From Dehalococcoidia bacterium (GTDB lineage: Bacteria > Chloroflexota > Dehalococcoidia > SHYM01), in contig SHYM01000004.1 of the NCBI GenBank assembly GCA_009692805.1, positions 1 to 42,664 on the forward strand: a stretch of DNA of 42,664 bases, read 5' to 3'. The first letter of the stretch is position 1; every line of letters starts with the position of its first letter. The notes beneath the pieces were generated by a model, which made no database searches, was not told where the DNA came from, and saw nothing but the letters and a program-made list of their open reading frames with translations. This document shows positions 41,115 to 42,664 of the stretch, one piece after another. Position numbers and translations under genes: made by a program.

Positions 41115-42664
41115 TTATTGACTCTCTGTGGGCGCTGCCGCGCGCGGCGAGGTCAGGTGCTCCGCCCTGGAGCAGCGCCGACACTCCGGCGGCAGCGCCC
41201 ACAGGGGACGGCCACCGGCGGCGACGCCATTAGCGCGCAGCAGGTCCTGCAGAGCGCAGAGGGGCAGGCCCACCACATTCTGATAGCACAGGTCCCATGA
41301 CTCCACCGGATGGAAGGCTGCAAACTGGATAGCGTAGGCGCCGGCCTTGTCGAAGGGATCGCCCGAGGCGATGTACGCCTCCAGCTCCTCGTCGCTGTAC
41401 TCTCTCATCGTGACGCGGGTCGCCTCATACGATGTGGCCTCCAGGGCGCCTGCGCCCCTCACCAGCGCCAGGCCGGTGATGACGCGGTGCTCCTTGCCCC
41501 GCAGCCGCCGCAGCATCGCCGCCGCCTCGACGGCATCGCGGGGCTTGCCCATGACGCCGGCCTCATCGACGACGATGGTGTCGGCGGCGAGGACCACCTT
41601 CTCTGGCGCAGCGGCGGCGATGCGGCGAGCCTTAGCCAGGGCATTCGCCTGCGCCAGAGCCTCGGGGGACGCGCCCGCTGTAGCCTCCCCGACGCCCTCC
41701 GCGGGCTCGATCTCGAAGGCCAGATCAAGGTAAGGCAGCAGCTCCTTGCGGCGCGGCGAGGCGGAGGCCAGCACCAACGGCGCCCGCGCTACCGCTACGC
41801 TCGCTGGCGCCCCCGCTGATGTTTGAGGCGGAGCGCCGGTCCGTGGCCTGTCGGCGGGCCACTCCAGGGTAGCGACACACTCGATGTGGTAGGTCTGGGG
41901 GAACATGTCCACCGGCTGGACCATGCGCAAGGCATAGCCGCCGTCCACCAGCAAACGCAGGTCCCGGGCCAGGGTGGCGGGGTCGCAGGAGACGTAAGCC
42001 AGCCGCCGCGGTCGCAACTCCAGGAGCGCTTGCACCACCTCGGAGGCGCAGCCGGCGCGGGGCGGGTCCAAGATCACGGCGTCCGGCGGCGGGCTCAGAC
42101 CCGGCAGCACCGCCTCGGTCTTGCCGGTCAGATAGCGCACGTTGGACAGCGCCCCCAGGTTGATCATGGCATCCTTGGCAGCCGAGGCCGCCTCTTCGAT
42201 GGCGATCACCTGGCGCACCCGCGCCGCCAGGAGGCGCGCGAAGGTGCCCACGCCCGCGTAGGCGTCCACGACGGTCTCGTCTCCCTGGAGCGCCAGGGCC
42301 TCCAAGACCAGCTCCGCCAGGGCCTCCGCCTGGGGGGTGTTGACCTGGAAGAAAGAGGAGGCGGAGATATGGAACCGCTCGCCCAGCAGCCCCTCCAGAT
42401 GGTAGCGCTGCCCTGAGGGAAAGGAACTTTCACCCTCCGGCAGCTTGGGCTGGACCAGGAGCGAGCCGGTGCTGACCCCGACCCGCACCGAGAGTTGACG
42501 CACGTCGGGACAGTGCCCCTGCAGCTCGGCCAGCACGGCGTTGATGGTGGGGTGCATGATGAGGCAGCGCTCGATGGGTATGAAGGTGCGGCCGTTGCGC
42601 CCCACGAAGCCTATGTCCCCGCGGCGGCCCACGCTGAAGCGGGCGTGATTGCGGTAATACCAGG
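41115..42664 (-). CDS. RlmD/TrmA-type uracil methyltransferase fused to Maf nucleotide pyrophosphatase, cut by window edge
   Basis: One open frame enters from the right edge (WYYRNHARFSVG) and reads first a TrmA/RlmD RNA m5U methyltransferase: FIPIERCLIMHP, FHISASSFFQVNTPQAEAL, the SAM strand VVDAYAGVGTFARLLA, DPPRAGC and nucleophile Cys in YVSCDPATLARDL, ending ECVATLEW. After a ~22-residue Pro/Ala linker comes a complete Maf domain: LVLASASPRRKELL, AADTIVVDEAGVMGKP, GSGDPFDKAG-like SGDPFDKAGAYAIQ and VGLPL. A short Cys-containing tail (PPECRRCSR) ends it. The methyltransferase N-terminus lies outside the window. Maf removes non-canonical nucleotides or affects septation. Fusion unusual. Confidence 0.85.
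   Translation of the reverse strand, partial: WYYRNHARFSVGRRGDIGFVGRNGRTFIPIERCLIMHPTINAVLAELQGHCPDVRQLSVRVGVSTGSLLVQPKLPEGESSFPSGQRYHLEGLLGERFHISASSFFQVNTPQAEALAELVLEALALQGDETVVDAYAGVGTFARLLAARVRQVIAIEEAASAAKDAMINLGALSNVRYLTGKTEAVLPGLSPPPDAVILDPPRAGCASEVVQALLELRPRRLAYVSCDPATLARDLRLLVDGGYALRMVQPVDMFPQTYHIECVATLEWPADRPRTGAPPQTSAGAPASVAVARAPLVLASASPRRKELLPYLDLAFEIEPAEGVGEATAGASPEALAQANALAKARRIAAAAPEKVVLAADTIVVDEAGVMGKPRDAVEAAAMLRRLRGKEHRVITGLALVRGAGALEATSYEATRVTMREYSDEELEAYIASGDPFDKAGAYAIQFAAFHPVESWDLCYQNVVGLPLCALQDLLRANGVAAGGRPLWALPPECRRCSRAEHLTSPRAAAPTESQ

Overview
This GC-rich window (roughly two-thirds G+C by eye) comes from a bacterial chromosome. Gene content suggests an aerobic, environmental Chloroflexota-like lineage. 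The evidence is heme A synthesis genes ctaA-ctaB, a split glycine dehydrogenase (gcvPA/gcvPB), late cobalamin genes, many GTG/TTG starts, and intergenic spaces full of short palindromic repeats of the TTCGACAGGCTCAG and CCCCCTTCCTGG types. The phylum is inferred; there is no rRNA or other marker here.

Layout. 1-6.2 kb: end of ctaA, ctaB, an orphan ABC ATPase, a methylenetetrahydrofolate reductase-family protein, a Nudix protein with a membrane protein, and a MidA-type methyltransferase. 6.2-11.3 kb: a crotonase, a universal stress protein, a 5'-truncated copper nitrite reductase remnant, a GlcD-type FAD oxidase, and glycerate 2-kinase. 11.3-14.5 kb: a decayed defence island on the minus strand. 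It holds the 3' end of an adenine methyltransferase (drmMI-like), a DUF262/DUF1524 (GmrSD-like) gene with two in-frame amber codons, and the N-terminal part of a DISARM drmA helicase. The island runs into a truncated lipoprotein gene on one side and the stop codon of an aminotransferase on the other. 14.5-21.8 kb: alanine/serine-glyoxylate-type aminotransferase, an unusual all-cysteine Rieske-fold protein, HAD hydrolase, rhodanese, an AT-richer hypothetical pair, alpha/beta hydrolase, sarcosine oxidase-like protein, and rhomboid protease. 21.9-26.9 kb: VOC protein, then the glycine cleavage operon gcvT-gcvH-gcvPA-gcvPB. 27-32.6 kb: PAC2 protein, second crotonase, VWA protein, tRNA m1A58 methyltransferase. 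32.7-34.2 kb: accessory patch with a frameshifted hypothetical gene and a DUF4258/YgiT toxin-antitoxin-like pair. 34.3-42.7 kb: a tightly overlapping minus-strand operon, (rlmD-maf fusion)-cobT-cobS-cbiB-cobD-cobC-cobQ-cobU.

How genes fit together. GlcD (glycolate to glyoxylate), the aminotransferase (glyoxylate to glycine), the sarcosine oxidase-like enzyme (to glycine), the glycine cleavage system (glycine to CO2, NH3 and methylene-THF), the MTHFR-family protein and glycerate 2-kinase together resemble a photorespiration-like C2/C1 salvage route. The cob genes cover corrinoid amidation, side-arm attachment and nucleotide-loop assembly, which fits salvage or late synthesis of B12.

The most unusual points are the DISARM-like remnant, the Cys4 Rieske protein, a MITE-like repeat with TTTGCAC-type terminal inverted repeats, a palindromic-repeat insertion inside the cobU reading frame, a second copy of the cobU 3' end that brackets the toxin-antitoxin pair, and the RlmD-Maf fusion.
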